From NCBI GenBank assembly GCA_965656785.1, contig CBFHLY010000006.1, forward strand, positions 1 to 64,000: 64,000 nucleotides of DNA, given 5' to 3'. Origin of the DNA: JALQTD01 sp965656785 (GTDB lineage: Bacteria > Bacteroidota > Bacteroidia > Flavobacteriales_D > Sanyastnellaceae). Every line of letters begins with the position of its first letter. Position 1 is the stretch's first letter. The notes beneath the pieces were generated by a model, which did no database searches, was not told the DNA's origin, and saw nothing but the letters and a program-made list of their open reading frames with translations. Of the stretch, positions 53,398 through 62,323 are shown piece after piece. The position numbers and the translations under genes are program-made.

Positions 53398-53426
53398 TAC
53401 TTTCAGGCTCAATTTAATGTTGAGCC
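53398..53426 (+). promoter_or_regulatory. -7 box and 5' leader hairpin of the 1300-aa exoprotein gene
   Basis: TACTTTCA (53398-53405) resembles a -7 box. It is followed at once by a perfect inverted repeat GGCTCAA (53406-53412) / TTGAGCC (53420-53426) with a 7-nt loop. If transcription starts near 53409-53411, this could fold at or close to the 5' end of the mRNA. The ATG follows 21 nt later. Confidence 0.5.
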
Positions 53427-53447
53427 AAACCGCTGAATCCAAATCGC

Positions 53448-56400
53448 ATGAATAGGTTCTTACTCGCTGCCGCAGCCCTCACCTTCGGGTCGTCTGCGGT
53501 CTTCGCGCAAACGCGCTACCTCGATCCCGTCTTCGATGAAGTGAATGTCACTTCTGACGTTGTCTATGGATCCAACATCACCGTCTTACCGGCCATGCAA
53601 GGCGCGCCTCCCATGGAGCAGCCGCTGCTGTTGGACATCTATGAGCCCGCGGGGGACACGGAGACGGATCGGCCCGTTTTGCTGTATTTCCATACGGGCA
53701 ACTTCTTGCCCCCCTTCATCAATGGCAGCCCGCTCGGGACGAAATCGGACAACTCCGCGGTTGAAATTTGCACGCGCTACGCCCAAAAGGGATACGTAGT
53801 GGCTTCGGTGGATTACCGACTCGGTTGGAACCCGCTTGCAGGAACCCAGGAGGAGCGGTCCATTCAGCTCATTCAAGCGGCGTACCGTGGCGTGCAAGAC
53901 AGCCGCACGGCCGTTCGTTTTTTCCGCAAGACGGAAGCAGAAGACGGTGATCCTTACGGCATCGACGGCTCTAAAGTCGGCATGATCGGCGAAGGTACCG
54001 GGGGCTACATCACCTTGGCTTCGGCGACGATTGAGAACTACAACGACATCATTTTGGATGACTCCGGTGCTCCCATCACGAAGTTTTGGTACACCAGCGG
54101 TGCGAATTACATCCCCATGGTCATCGAGACCATCCACGGCAACCCGGACGCGACGACCAATACGTTCGCTCCCGATGGCGTAACCCAGCTGTGCGTGGCG
54201 AACCACGTGGAGTACAGTTCGGACTTCAGCTTTCAAATGAACATGGGCGGCGCGCTCGGTGATTTGAATTGGTTGGATGAAGGCGACATACCGATGGTTT
54301 CCTTCCAGACGCCCTACGATCCCTTCGCTCCTTACGAAACCTCGGTGCTCATCGTTCCGACGACGCAAGAACCGGTCATTGAAGTTTCTGGTGCCTACGA
54401 TGTTCACCAAGAAATCAACGGGTACGCAACGAACAACAACGAGGTGTTCGCAGCCTTCGGATTCGACGATCCGGCAGCTCCGGCGAACATGGGCTGGGAT
54501 GGTTTGTTCCCGGTGTTGAACCAGCTCGACGCCAACGGCAATCCGACCGAGCCGTTTGACAGCGCTCCTTGGCAGTGGTGGGATTACGATGCCGCTGCGG
54601 CCATCGACCCGACAGTCGCTGCGACGCAATTGAGCTTGAATCCGACCATGAGCGAGTCAGAAGCCATGGGATGGATTGACCAAATCGACGATTACAACAC
54701 CCCTCGAATGGGCGTGGCTATGGGCTTGCTCAACGAGAATTCGTTCGAGGACCAAACCCGCTACATGGACGAAGTCTTCGATGAGGTCGTTGTGACTTCG
54801 GGCGTGGTATACGGTGAGAACATTTCGGTTTTGCCTGCTTTACAAGGTGCTCCTCCTGCTCCGGAGAACCTGTTGATGGACATCTACGAGCCGGCAGGCG
54901 ATACGGAAACTGAGCGTCCCCTGATCCTGTACTTCCACACGGGCAACTTCTTGCCTCAGTTCTTGAACGGCAGCCCGCTCGGAACCCGCACCGACAGCGC
55001 TGCAGTCGAGATCTGCTCGCGGTTCGCTCGGATGGGTTACGTCGTCGCTTCAGTGGATTATCGTTTGGGCTGGAATCCGCTGGCTTCGACCCAGCAGGAG
55101 CGCTCCATTCAATTGATCCAAGCGGCTTACCGCGGGGTTCAGGACAGCCGGACGGCCGTGCGTTACTTCCGGATGACCGCTGCTGAGGAAGGCAACCCAT
55201 GGGGCATTGATGAATCGCGCATCGCGATGTTCGGTGAAGGAACGGGAGGCTACATCACGTTGGCATCCGCTACCATTGAGAACTACAACGACATCATTCT
55301 GGACGATACGGGGGCTCCGATCACCAAGTTTTGGTACGACAACGGCGGCAACTTCATCCCGATGGTCATCGAGACCATTCACGGAAACCCGGACGCGACC
55401 ACGGACACGTACGCTCCGGACGGCGTGACGCAATTGTGCATGGCGAATCACGTGGGCTACAGCTCGGAGTTTTCCTTCCAAATGAACATGGGCGGTGCGC
55501 TCGGCGATTTGAACTGGCTCGATGAGGGCGACATTCCGATGGTTTCATTCCAAACTCCGCACGATCCGTTTGCTCCTTACGAGACCTCCGTGCTCGTGGT
55601 GCCAACGACGAACGAACCGGTGATTGAAGTTTCGGGTGCCTACGACATCCACGAGGAAATTAACGGATATGCTGCGAACAACAACGCGGTCTTTGCGGAG
55701 ATTGGCCTTCCTGACCCCGCATCGGACAACAACAACGGATGGGACGGTTTGTACCCCGTTTTCAACAACTACGTGGGCGACGTTCCTTCTGAGCCCTTTG
55801 ACAGCTCGCCTTGGCAGTGGTGGGATTACGAGACCATAGCAGCAGTGGATGCGGAAATGGCGTCGACTCAGTTGACCTTGAATCCCACGATGGGACCGGA
55901 CGAAGCGAACTTCTGGATCGATATCATCCAGGACTACACGGCACCGCGCTTGGCGGCGTCGTGGGAACTGGTCGAACTCGGCCCGGGTTGCACGGACGAT
56001 GCGGCCTGCAACTACAACTCCCTCGCCACCACGGACGACGGCTCGTGTGAATACGCGGAAGAAGGCTTTGACTGCGACGGAAACGCCACGGCCATCCCCG
56101 GTTGCACGGATCCGATTGCCTGCAACTACGACGGTGCGGCAAACGAGAACGATGGTTCTTGCGATTACTTGAACACGACGCTCCCGACGGGCGCGGACGC
56201 TCCTTGGTTGGTCGGTTTGACCTTGACGGGCACGCCGTATGAGTCGCTGGGTGCCGCATGCGAGTCAGCAGGCACGGTGAACCCGAACATCGCGGTGAAC
56301 GGGGTGATCATGGGCGACGGCACCGGGGGCAACCTCGGGTTGAGCAACGTTTCGGATCCCACCGGCTTGCTCGGTGAGTTGGTTGAGGTAGCGAGCGTAA

Positions 56401-57350
56401 CGGCATTCGGCATTTGCGGCGACAACATTGCGGTCAGCATTGCAGGCCAAATGGTGTTCCTCGTTGAACAAGACGGCTACTGGATTTCACCCATCGCAGT
56501 CAGCAACGGCCAGTACCTCTGGGTCGCTCCGATGAGCAATTTCGCCATTGGTTGCGCCGATCCAGGCGCCTGCAACTTCACGTCACCTTGCGAATTGAGC
56601 TTGGCGTGTGCTTACCCCGATGCGGATGAGGACGGCGTGTTGGATTGCAACGAAATCGTGGGTTGCCAAGACGAAGCCGCGGACAACTACAACGCGAACG
56701 CCACGGATCCCGGCAACTGCTTGTACAACGGTTGCACGGACATGGACGCCCTGAATTTCGATGAAGGGGCGAACGTGGACGATGGTTCTTGCACCTATTT
56801 GGTGGCTTTCCGCGTCAACATGTCGCAAGAAATAATCAGCCCGAACGGAGTGCATTTGGCGGGTGGTTTCCAAGGGTGGGATCCCAGCACGTTGGCCATG
56901 GCGCCCATTGGATTTGGTATCTACGAGGTGCAAGTCCAACTCCAGGCGGGAACGTACGAGTACAAGTACGTCAATGGAAACGAGTGGGGTGCGGACGAGT
57001 CCGTTTCGCCGTGTGGCAATGGAGGCAACCGCGTGATCGACGTTCCTTCCGTGTTGACCACGGTCGGTCCCTGCTTCGGCAGCTGCGATCCGTGTGCGGG
57101 CTGCTCCAACCCCATGTTCGTGGAGTACAACCCGTTCTTTGGTGGCAACGACGCCGATTGCGTGACGCCCATCGTGATGGGTTGCACGTACGAGAACGCG
57201 ACGAACTACAACGCACAAGCGAATACCGATGATGGTTCGTGCGTCATCGAGGCAGGCAGCGCTTGCCCGGGCGACCTGAACAACGATGGAGCAGTGGGAA
57301 CCAACGACTTGCTGGCCTTCTTGGCAAGTTTCGGCCTCGTCTGCGACTGA
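53448..57350 (+). CDS. Tandem carboxylesterase-like exoprotein lacking nucleophilic Ser, with GCTD repeats, CBM48-like and dockerin-like tail
   Basis: The 1300-aa protein has a signal peptide (about 1-20) and two consecutive esterase-fold domains (about 22-436 and 437-845). Each has YFHTGNF, VVASVDYRLGWNPLA and DSRTAVR..R motifs. At the nucleophile elbow both read GEGTGG (residues 181-186 and 596-601), so the family Ser (GESAGG) is missing. Cys-rich GCTD..CNY..DDGSC repeats follow at about 846, 884, 1035, 1072, 1096 and 1244, with a glycogen-binding-like domain (about 1118-1205, GVHLAGGFQGWDP). The last 28 residues (GDLNNDG, LLAFLASFG) resemble a dockerin. Function is unknown; possibly surface binding. 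Confidence 0.85.
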   Translation: MNRFLLAAAALTFGSSAVFAQTRYLDPVFDEVNVTSDVVYGSNITVLPAMQGAPPMEQPLLLDIYEPAGDTETDRPVLLYFHTGNFLPPFINGSPLGTKSDNSAVEICTRYAQKGYVVASVDYRLGWNPLAGTQEERSIQLIQAAYRGVQDSRTAVRFFRKTEAEDGDPYGIDGSKVGMIGEGTGGYITLASATIENYNDIILDDSGAPITKFWYTSGANYIPMVIETIHGNPDATTNTFAPDGVTQLCVANHVEYSSDFSFQMNMGGALGDLNWLDEGDIPMVSFQTPYDPFAPYETSVLIVPTTQEPVIEVSGAYDVHQEINGYATNNNEVFAAFGFDDPAAPANMGWDGLFPVLNQLDANGNPTEPFDSAPWQWWDYDAAAAIDPTVAATQLSLNPTMSESEAMGWIDQIDDYNTPRMGVAMGLLNENSFEDQTRYMDEVFDEVVVTSGVVYGENISVLPALQGAPPAPENLLMDIYEPAGDTETERPLILYFHTGNFLPQFLNGSPLGTRTDSAAVEICSRFARMGYVVASVDYRLGWNPLASTQQERSIQLIQAAYRGVQDSRTAVRYFRMTAAEEGNPWGIDESRIAMFGEGTGGYITLASATIENYNDIILDDTGAPITKFWYDNGGNFIPMVIETIHGNPDATTDTYAPDGVTQLCMANHVGYSSEFSFQMNMGGALGDLNWLDEGDIPMVSFQTPHDPFAPYETSVLVVPTTNEPVIEVSGAYDIHEEINGYAANNNAVFAEIGLPDPASDNNNGWDGLYPVFNNYVGDVPSEPFDSSPWQWWDYETIAAVDAEMASTQLTLNPTMGPDEANFWIDIIQDYTAPRLAASWELVELGPGCTDDAACNYNSLATTDDGSCEYAEEGFDCDGNATAIPGCTDPIACNYDGAANENDGSCDYLNTTLPTGADAPWLVGLTLTGTPYESLGAACESAGTVNPNIAVNGVIMGDGTGGNLGLSNVSDPTGLLGELVEVASVTAFGICGDNIAVSIAGQMVFLVEQDGYWISPIAVSNGQYLWVAPMSNFAIGCADPGACNFTSPCELSLACAYPDADEDGVLDCNEIVGCQDEAADNYNANATDPGNCLYNGCTDMDALNFDEGANVDDGSCTYLVAFRVNMSQEIISPNGVHLAGGFQGWDPSTLAMAPIGFGIYEVQVQLQAGTYEYKYVNGNEWGADESVSPCGNGGNRVIDVPSVLTTVGPCFGSCDPCAGCSNPMFVEYNPFFGGNDADCVTPIVMGCTYENATNYNAQANTDDGSCVIEAGSACPGDLNNDGAVGTNDLLAFLASFGLVCD
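53511..54755 (+). repeat. Internal tandem duplication, unit 1 (1245 bp)
   Basis: This unit encodes the first esterase-like domain, starting TRYLDPVFDEV. It aligns without gaps to the next unit for at least the first 160 codons, at an offset of exactly 1245 bp. Protein identity is high while many third positions differ, as in an old, selected duplication. Confidence 0.9.
54756..55970 (+). repeat. Internal tandem duplication, unit 2
   Basis: This unit encodes the second esterase-like domain, starting TRYMDEVFDEV. It is slightly shorter toward its end than unit 1 and runs into the first GCTD repeat. Confidence 0.88.
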
Positions 57351-57366
57351 ACGATTTGAATTCAAG

Positions 57367-57397
57367 AAAGGCCGCCTCGTTCGAGGCGGCTTTTTTT
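57367..57397 (+). terminator. Terminator of the 1300-aa exoprotein gene
   Basis: GCCGCCTCG (57371-57379) pairs with CGAGGCGGC (57382-57390), followed by seven T residues. Confidence 0.92.
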
Positions 57398-57501
57398 TGG
57401 CATGGTTTTCGGTCTGCCCCTCCCCAAGAATTCACATTGGGCCTCAAGTCCAAACAAATCTGAAAATCGAAACACCATGCGCACAACTCCCGTAAACTCC
57501 G

Positions 57502-57509
57502 TATCTTTC
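57502..57509 (+). promoter_or_regulatory. Possible -7 box of the DUF1573 gene
   Basis: TATCTTTC (then G) is one base from TAnnTTTG and lies 36 nt before the ATG. The rest of the 57398-57501 interval shows no other feature. Confidence 0.4.
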
Positions 57510-57545
57510 GAGAACAATTAATCAGCTCAACAGAACCAAAACACC

Positions 57546-57995
57546 ATGAAAAAGTTCTTGACGGCCCTGGTCTTGGGCCTCGGTTTCTTCACCTTCGTTC
57601 AAGCACAAGAAGTAGCGAACGGTCCCCTCATTTCATTGGATAAAGAAGTGCACGATTACGGCACCATCCAGCAGAACGATGACGGAGCGTGCGTCTTCAC
57701 GGTGACCAATTCGGGTACGGAACCCCTGATTATTTCGCGTTGCAAGGGTTCTTGTGGCTGCACCGTGCCGAAGTGCGACACCGATCCGATCATGCCCGGC
57801 AACACATCGGAAATCACGGTTCGCTACGACACGAAGCGCATCGGCCCGATCAACAAGTCCGTGACCATCACATCCAATGCTGCCAACGAACCGACGAAGG
57901 TCATCCGCATCAAGGGAAAGGTCGAAGCAGCCGATGCTGGCGCCGGCGCACCTGTGAAGTCCACCTCTGCAGGAGCCCCTACGAACAAAGAATAA
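57546..57995 (+). CDS. DUF1573 (ASH-like) secreted protein
   Basis: The 149-aa product has a signal peptide (about 1-20) and a single immunoglobulin-like DUF1573 domain: VHDYGTIQQNDDGACVFTVTNSGTEPL, a CKGSCGCTVP cysteine cluster (CxxxCGC) and PGNTSEITVRYDTKRIG. A short Ala/Gly/Ser tail ends it. This is a common Bacteroidota periplasmic or surface family without known role. It is transcribed alone, framed by terminators on both sides. Confidence 0.88.
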   Translation: MKKFLTALVLGLGFFTFVQAQEVANGPLISLDKEVHDYGTIQQNDDGACVFTVTNSGTEPLIISRCKGSCGCTVPKCDTDPIMPGNTSEITVRYDTKRIGPINKSVTITSNAANEPTKVIRIKGKVEAADAGAGAPVKSTSAGAPTNKE

Positions 57996-58018
57996 GACAG
58001 CTTTTCCAAGCTGATGTG

Positions 58019-58054
58019 AAAGCACCGCTCCCGAAATGGAGCGGTGCTTTTTTT
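58019..58054 (+). terminator. Terminator after the DUF1573 gene
   Basis: AGCACCGCTCC (58021-58031) pairs with GGAGCGGTGCT (58038-58048) around CGAAAT, followed by a run of seven T residues (58048-58054). Confidence 0.93.
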
Positions 58055-58101
58055 GGTGCCACTAAATGTGCGATTTTTGCACACCTTCAAAGACCCCAAC
58101 G

Positions 58102-60726
58102 ATGGAACTCCCGAAAACATACAACCCTGCTGAGGCGGAATCGAAGTGGTACGGCTTTTGGCTCGAACATGGATTTTTCAAGTCCGTTCCCGACGAGCGC
58201 GAGCCGTACACGGTGGTCATTCCTCCGCCCAACGTAACGGGCGTGTTGCACATGGGGCACATGTTGAACAACACGATTCAGGACGTGCTCGTGCGCCGCG
58301 CGCGCATGCAGGGCAAGAACGCCTGCTGGGTTCCCGGGACCGATCACGCTTCCATCGCCACGGAAGCGAAGGTGGTGCAGCGCTTGCGCAAGGAGGGCAT
58401 CAAGAAGAGCGATTTGAGCCGCGACGCGTTCATGGAGCACGCTTGGGCGTGGACCCACGAGCACGGCGGCATCATCTTGGAGCAGCTCAAGAAGTTGGGA
58501 GCGAGCTGCGACTGGGACCGCACGCGGTTCACGATGGACGAGAAGTATTACGAAGGGGTCGTGGACACGTTCATCGATTTGCACAAGAAGGGCCTGATAT
58601 ACCGCGGGGTGCGCATGGTGAACTGGGATCCGGTGGCGCTCACGGCGTTGAGCGACGAGGAAGTCATTCACAAGGAGGAGCAAGGCCAAATCTACCACCT
58701 GCGCTACGAGGTCGAAGGCGGAGGAGACCTCGTCATCGCCACCACGCGCCCCGAAACCATCCTCGGTGACACCGCAATCTGCGTCCACCCCGACGACGAG
58801 CGTTTCACCCACCTCCACGGCAAGCGCGCCCAGGTGCCGCTCTGCGGGCGGTGGGTCCCCATTATCCAAGACGAATACGTCGACCGCGAATTCGGAACGG
58901 GTTGCCTCAAGGTCACCCCCGCCCACGACGTGAACGACCACGAACTCGGCAAGACCCACGACCTCGAAACCATCGACATCCTCAACGCCGATGGCACGCT
59001 CAACGAGCACGGCGGCGATTACGCGGGCATGGACCGGTTCGACGTGCGGAAGGCCATCGTCAAGGACCTCGAAACGGCGGGGCACCTCGTCAAAGTCGAG
59101 CCGCACACGAACAAAGTCGGGCGATCCGAGCGCACCGATGCGGTCATCGAGCCCCGCCTCTCGTTGCAGTGGTTCATGTCGATGTTGGAGATTTCGAAAC
59201 CGGCTTTGGCCCACGTCATGGACGACACCATCCGGTTCTTCCCGCCGAAGTTCAAGAACTCCTACCGCAACTGGATGGAGCAAATCAAGGACTGGTGCAT
59301 CAGTCGCCAGCTCTGGTGGGGACACCGCATTCCGGCGTGGTATTTCGGAGAAGGGGACGACGATTACGTGGTGGCGAAAACGGCTGAAGAGGCCCTCGCT
59401 GCCGCCCGGGCGAAGAGCGGCGATGCCGGGTTGGGCTTGGACGATGTGCGGCAGGATGAGGACGTGATGGACACGTGGTTCAGCAGCTGGCTTTGGCCCA
59501 TCCAGGTGTTCGACGGCCTCTACAGCGAGGAGGAGGTCAGCTACTACTACCCCACGGCTGACCTCGTGACGGCGCCGGAGATCATGTTCTTTTGGGTGGC
59601 GCGGATGATCATCGCGGGCTACGAGTACCGCAGCGCGCCTCCGTTCAAGAACGTGTACTACACCGGCATCGTGCGCGACAAGCAAGGCAGGAAGATGTCG
59701 AAGAGCTTGGGCAACAGCCCGGACCCCATCGAGCTGATGGAGCAGTTCGGAGCCGACGGCGTGCGGGTGGGCATGTTGCTGACCTCGCCCGCGGGCAACG
59801 ACCTGCCGTTCGACGACAAGTTGTGCGAACAGGGACGGAATTTCTCGAACAAGATTTGGAACGCGTTCCGGTTGGTGAACGGGTGGGAAGTGTCAGCAGA
59901 TGCGCCCCAACCTGAGGCCGCCGCGCTCGCCATTCGGTGGATGCGGAGCCGGTTGAATGCGACCATCGCCGAATTGGAAGGCTTGTTTGCGGAATTCCGG
60001 TTGAGCGAGGCGTTGATGACCACTTATCGGTTGGTTTGGGATGATTTCTGCAGCTGGACGTTGGAGTTGGTGAAGCCGCCATTTGGCCAGCCCATCGACG
60101 CGACCACGCGCAAGGAGACGGTGGCGCTGTTCGAAGACCTCTTGAAGTTGTTACACCCCTTTATGCCGTTCTTGACGGAGGAGTTGTGGCACTGGATGGG
60201 AGAGCGGAAAGGACCGGAAGACGCCATCGTGGTGGCGCCTTGGCCGGTTGCGGGAAACGTGGATGCCGCCTTGCTCGCGGACTTCGAAGTGTTCAAGCAA
60301 GTGGTCTCCGAAGTGCGGACCATCCGGAAGGAAAACCAGGTTCCGAACAAGGAACAACTGACGCTGCACCACATGGCTGGCGATGGGTACCCTGCGTACC
60401 TCGAACCCGGCGTCATGCACCTTTGCAACTTGGAGTCGGTGTCGGCGGTCACGGAGAAGGTGCCGAACAGCTTCGGATTCTTGGTCGGTACCCATGCGTT
60501 TTACCTGCCGTTCGGCGCGAACGTGGACGTGGAAGCGGAAAAGGCCAAACTCCACAAGGAGCTCGACTACATCCGCGGATTCCGCAAAGGCGTGGAGGGC
60601 AAGTTGTCGAACGAGCGTTTTGTGCAGAACGCCCCCGAGCAAGTGGTGGACCTTGAGCGCAAGAAATTGGCCGACGCCGACGCGAAAATCGCAGCCATCG
60701 AAGCCAAACTCGCGGAGTTCAACTGA
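58102..60726 (+). CDS. valS: Valyl-tRNA synthetase
   Basis: The 874-aa class I synthetase has the HIGH-type motif PPPNVTGVLHMGHML (about 46-60), the CP1 editing domain, the KMSKS motif GRKMSKSLGNSPDP (about 531), an anticodon-binding domain and the C-terminal coiled coil (VDVEAEKAKLHKELDYIRG). It charges tRNA-Val. Start at 58102 gives the usual MELPKTYNPAEAE N-terminus; an in-frame ATG 12 codons upstream is less likely. Confidence 0.97.
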   Translation: MELPKTYNPAEAESKWYGFWLEHGFFKSVPDEREPYTVVIPPPNVTGVLHMGHMLNNTIQDVLVRRARMQGKNACWVPGTDHASIATEAKVVQRLRKEGIKKSDLSRDAFMEHAWAWTHEHGGIILEQLKKLGASCDWDRTRFTMDEKYYEGVVDTFIDLHKKGLIYRGVRMVNWDPVALTALSDEEVIHKEEQGQIYHLRYEVEGGGDLVIATTRPETILGDTAICVHPDDERFTHLHGKRAQVPLCGRWVPIIQDEYVDREFGTGCLKVTPAHDVNDHELGKTHDLETIDILNADGTLNEHGGDYAGMDRFDVRKAIVKDLETAGHLVKVEPHTNKVGRSERTDAVIEPRLSLQWFMSMLEISKPALAHVMDDTIRFFPPKFKNSYRNWMEQIKDWCISRQLWWGHRIPAWYFGEGDDDYVVAKTAEEALAAARAKSGDAGLGLDDVRQDEDVMDTWFSSWLWPIQVFDGLYSEEEVSYYYPTADLVTAPEIMFFWVARMIIAGYEYRSAPPFKNVYYTGIVRDKQGRKMSKSLGNSPDPIELMEQFGADGVRVGMLLTSPAGNDLPFDDKLCEQGRNFSNKIWNAFRLVNGWEVSADAPQPEAAALAIRWMRSRLNATIAELEGLFAEFRLSEALMTTYRLVWDDFCSWTLELVKPPFGQPIDATTRKETVALFEDLLKLLHPFMPFLTEELWHWMGERKGPEDAIVVAPWPVAGNVDAALLADFEVFKQVVSEVRTIRKENQVPNKEQLTLHHMAGDGYPAYLEPGVMHLCNLESVSAVTEKVPNSFGFLVGTHAFYLPFGANVDVEAEKAKLHKELDYIRGFRKGVEGKLSNERFVQNAPEQVVDLERKKLADADAKIAAIEAKLAEFN

Positions 60727-60762
60727 TGCGAACAATGCCGGGCGGGACGCTGTTCTACCGGC

Positions 60763-60933
60763 ATGGGATGGTTTAAACGAGACCCCGCTAAGCGGCTTCG
60801 GAAGGAGCACGCTCGGCTGTTGGAAGAAGCGCACCGCTTGAGCACGATTGATCGGGCCAAATCCGATGCCTGCATCGCCGAGGCCGCCAAGGTGGAACAG
60901 CAATTGGTGGACCTTCAAAACGGCGCGTCATGA
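60763..60933 (+). CDS. Lacal_2735 family small helical protein
   Basis: This 56-aa reading frame (MGWFKRDPAKRLRKEH start, then ARLLEEAHRLSTIDRAKSD) matches the small Bacteroidota family named Lacal_2735: an FKxxP-type start, a basic helix, EEAHxLSTxDRxKSD and a second helix AEAAKVEQQLVDL. Its stop overlaps the next start as ATGA, which supports translation. Function is unknown. In Flavobacteria this family is often near photolyase or light-response genes (recollection, not checked). Confidence 0.8.
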   Translation: MGWFKRDPAKRLRKEHARLLEEAHRLSTIDRAKSDACIAEAAKVEQQLVDLQNGAS

Positions 60934-61634
60934 AGGTGGCGATCATCGGGGATTCCCGAGGCATCGGCGCGGCGCTCCGCGAACAACTGATCGCGTCAGG
61001 CGCGGAGGTCATCGGCGTTTCACGAACCGGGGTCCAACGACCCGCAGACGCCCATTCCGGGAACTACCAGAGCCTCGTTTTCGACGCCGTGGCGCATCCG
61101 TGCGACCTCAGCGGTTTTGCCACGCAATTGGACGGTTTGGTCTACTGCCCAGGCAGCATTTCACTCAAACCGATCCGAGGATTGAAGCGGGAGCAATTCC
61201 TGAGTGACTTGGAAGTGAATTACCTCGGGGCTGTTCAAACCCTTCAGGCCAACCACAAGCTGTTGCAAGCGGCGGGGAGCGCTTCGGTGGTGCTCTTCAG
61301 CACGGTGGCGGTCGGAACCGGCATGCCCTATCACGCCTCCATCGCGGGAGCGAAAGGTGCGGTAGAAGGCCTGACCCGCACGTTGGCGGCCGAGTGGGCT
61401 CCCGCCATCCGGGTCAACGCCATCGCGCCGTCCTTGACCGACACGTCGTTGGCCGAACCGCTGCTGAACTCGGAAGCCAAGCGCACGGCCGCCGCAGAAC
61501 GGCACCCGGCCGGTCGCATTGCGGCGGCAGACGAGGTCGCCTCATTGGCGGCTTGGTTGCTCACCTCGGCATCGGCCAGCATGACGGGCCAGGTTTTGGC
61601 CGTGGACGGCGGCATGTCGAGCGTTCGGAAATGA
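60930..61634 (+). CDS. Short-chain dehydrogenase/reductase-like protein with altered active site
   Basis: The 234-aa protein has an SDR Rossmann start (VAIIGDSRGIGAALREQL), a short NxAG-equivalent VYCPGSIS and the C-terminal substrate region (IRVNAIAPSLTDTSLAEPLL, VLAVDGGMSS). At the catalytic position the YxxxK motif reads IAGAK within PYHASIAGAKGAVEG, so the Tyr is replaced by Ile while Lys and the Ser of LFSTVA remain. It overlaps both neighbours by 4 nt, in an operon with the flavin reductase-like gene. Confidence 0.85.
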   Translation: MKVAIIGDSRGIGAALREQLIASGAEVIGVSRTGVQRPADAHSGNYQSLVFDAVAHPCDLSGFATQLDGLVYCPGSISLKPIRGLKREQFLSDLEVNYLGAVQTLQANHKLLQAAGSASVVLFSTVAVGTGMPYHASIAGAKGAVEGLTRTLAAEWAPAIRVNAIAPSLTDTSLAEPLLNSEAKRTAAAERHPAGRIAAADEVASLAAWLLTSASASMTGQVLAVDGGMSSVRK

Positions 61635-62314
61635 AGGAAGTGACACTCGACTGGGAGGCGCTCAGTGGAATGGAGCGGAAACGTCGGGCTCAGCTCGTGA
61701 ATTCGATCAGCGGGGTCAAGCCCGCGAACCTCCTCGGCACCGAAGGACCGGATGGCACGCCGAATTGCGCCATCATCAGTTCCGTGGTCCACCTCGGTTC
61801 CGACCCCGCGCTCCTTGGGCACGTCATGCGGCCGCCCGTCGATCGGGAGCGGGGCAGCCACAGCTACCACAACCTCAAAGAAACGGGACAGTACACCTTG
61901 AACCACGTTTCCACCGCTTGGTACCAGCGGGCGCACCAAACCTCGGCGCGCTATCCAGACGGCACCAGCGAATTCGAGGCGGTGGGGTTGACCCCGCTGT
62001 TCCGATGTGGCTTCGAGGCGCCCGCCGTGGCGGAGTCGCCGGTGCGGATGGGACTCGAGTTTCAGGAAGAGTTCGCGTTGCCGAACGGATGCAAGTTCAT
62101 CGTCGGCGCGCTGCGGTGGGTGGAGTTCGCCGAGGAGCTGTGGGCCGACGATGGTGCGGTGGATTTGGCGCGTGCGGAGGTCGCGGCCATCACGGGCTTG
62201 GACGGGTACCATGGGCTGCGGCCGATTGCGCGTTTGTCCTATGCCAAACCCGACCAATCCCTCGCCGAAAGCCCCGATTTTCAACGCGCACCAACTGCGC
62301 CGAAACAGCCGTAA
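61631..62314 (+). CDS. Flavin reductase-like FMN-binding split-barrel protein
   Basis: The 227-aa product matches the flavin reductase domain: SGVKPANLLGT, NCAIISSVVHLGSDPALLGHVMRP, and a KETGQYTLNHV segment. FMN binding is expected. It may reduce flavins or bind them for the photolyase encoded downstream; this is inference. The ATG overlaps the SDR stop. Confidence 0.85.
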   Translation: MKEVTLDWEALSGMERKRRAQLVNSISGVKPANLLGTEGPDGTPNCAIISSVVHLGSDPALLGHVMRPPVDRERGSHSYHNLKETGQYTLNHVSTAWYQRAHQTSARYPDGTSEFEAVGLTPLFRCGFEAPAVAESPVRMGLEFQEEFALPNGCKFIVGALRWVEFAEELWADDGAVDLARAEVAAITGLDGYHGLRPIARLSYAKPDQSLAESPDFQRAPTAPKQP

Positions 62315-62319
62315 ATTCG
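62312..62319 (+). promoter_or_regulatory. -7 box of the alpha/beta hydrolase gene
   Basis: TAAATTCG lies 4 nt before the ATG and overlaps the stop codon of the previous gene. Confidence 0.45.
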
Positions 62320-62323
62320 CTGC

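Noticed and set aside
55985..57240. CRISPR-like or DNA tandem repeats in the GCTD region
   Set aside because: The repetition is at protein level with irregular spacing and varied codons; there is no conserved DNA repeat unit with spacers.
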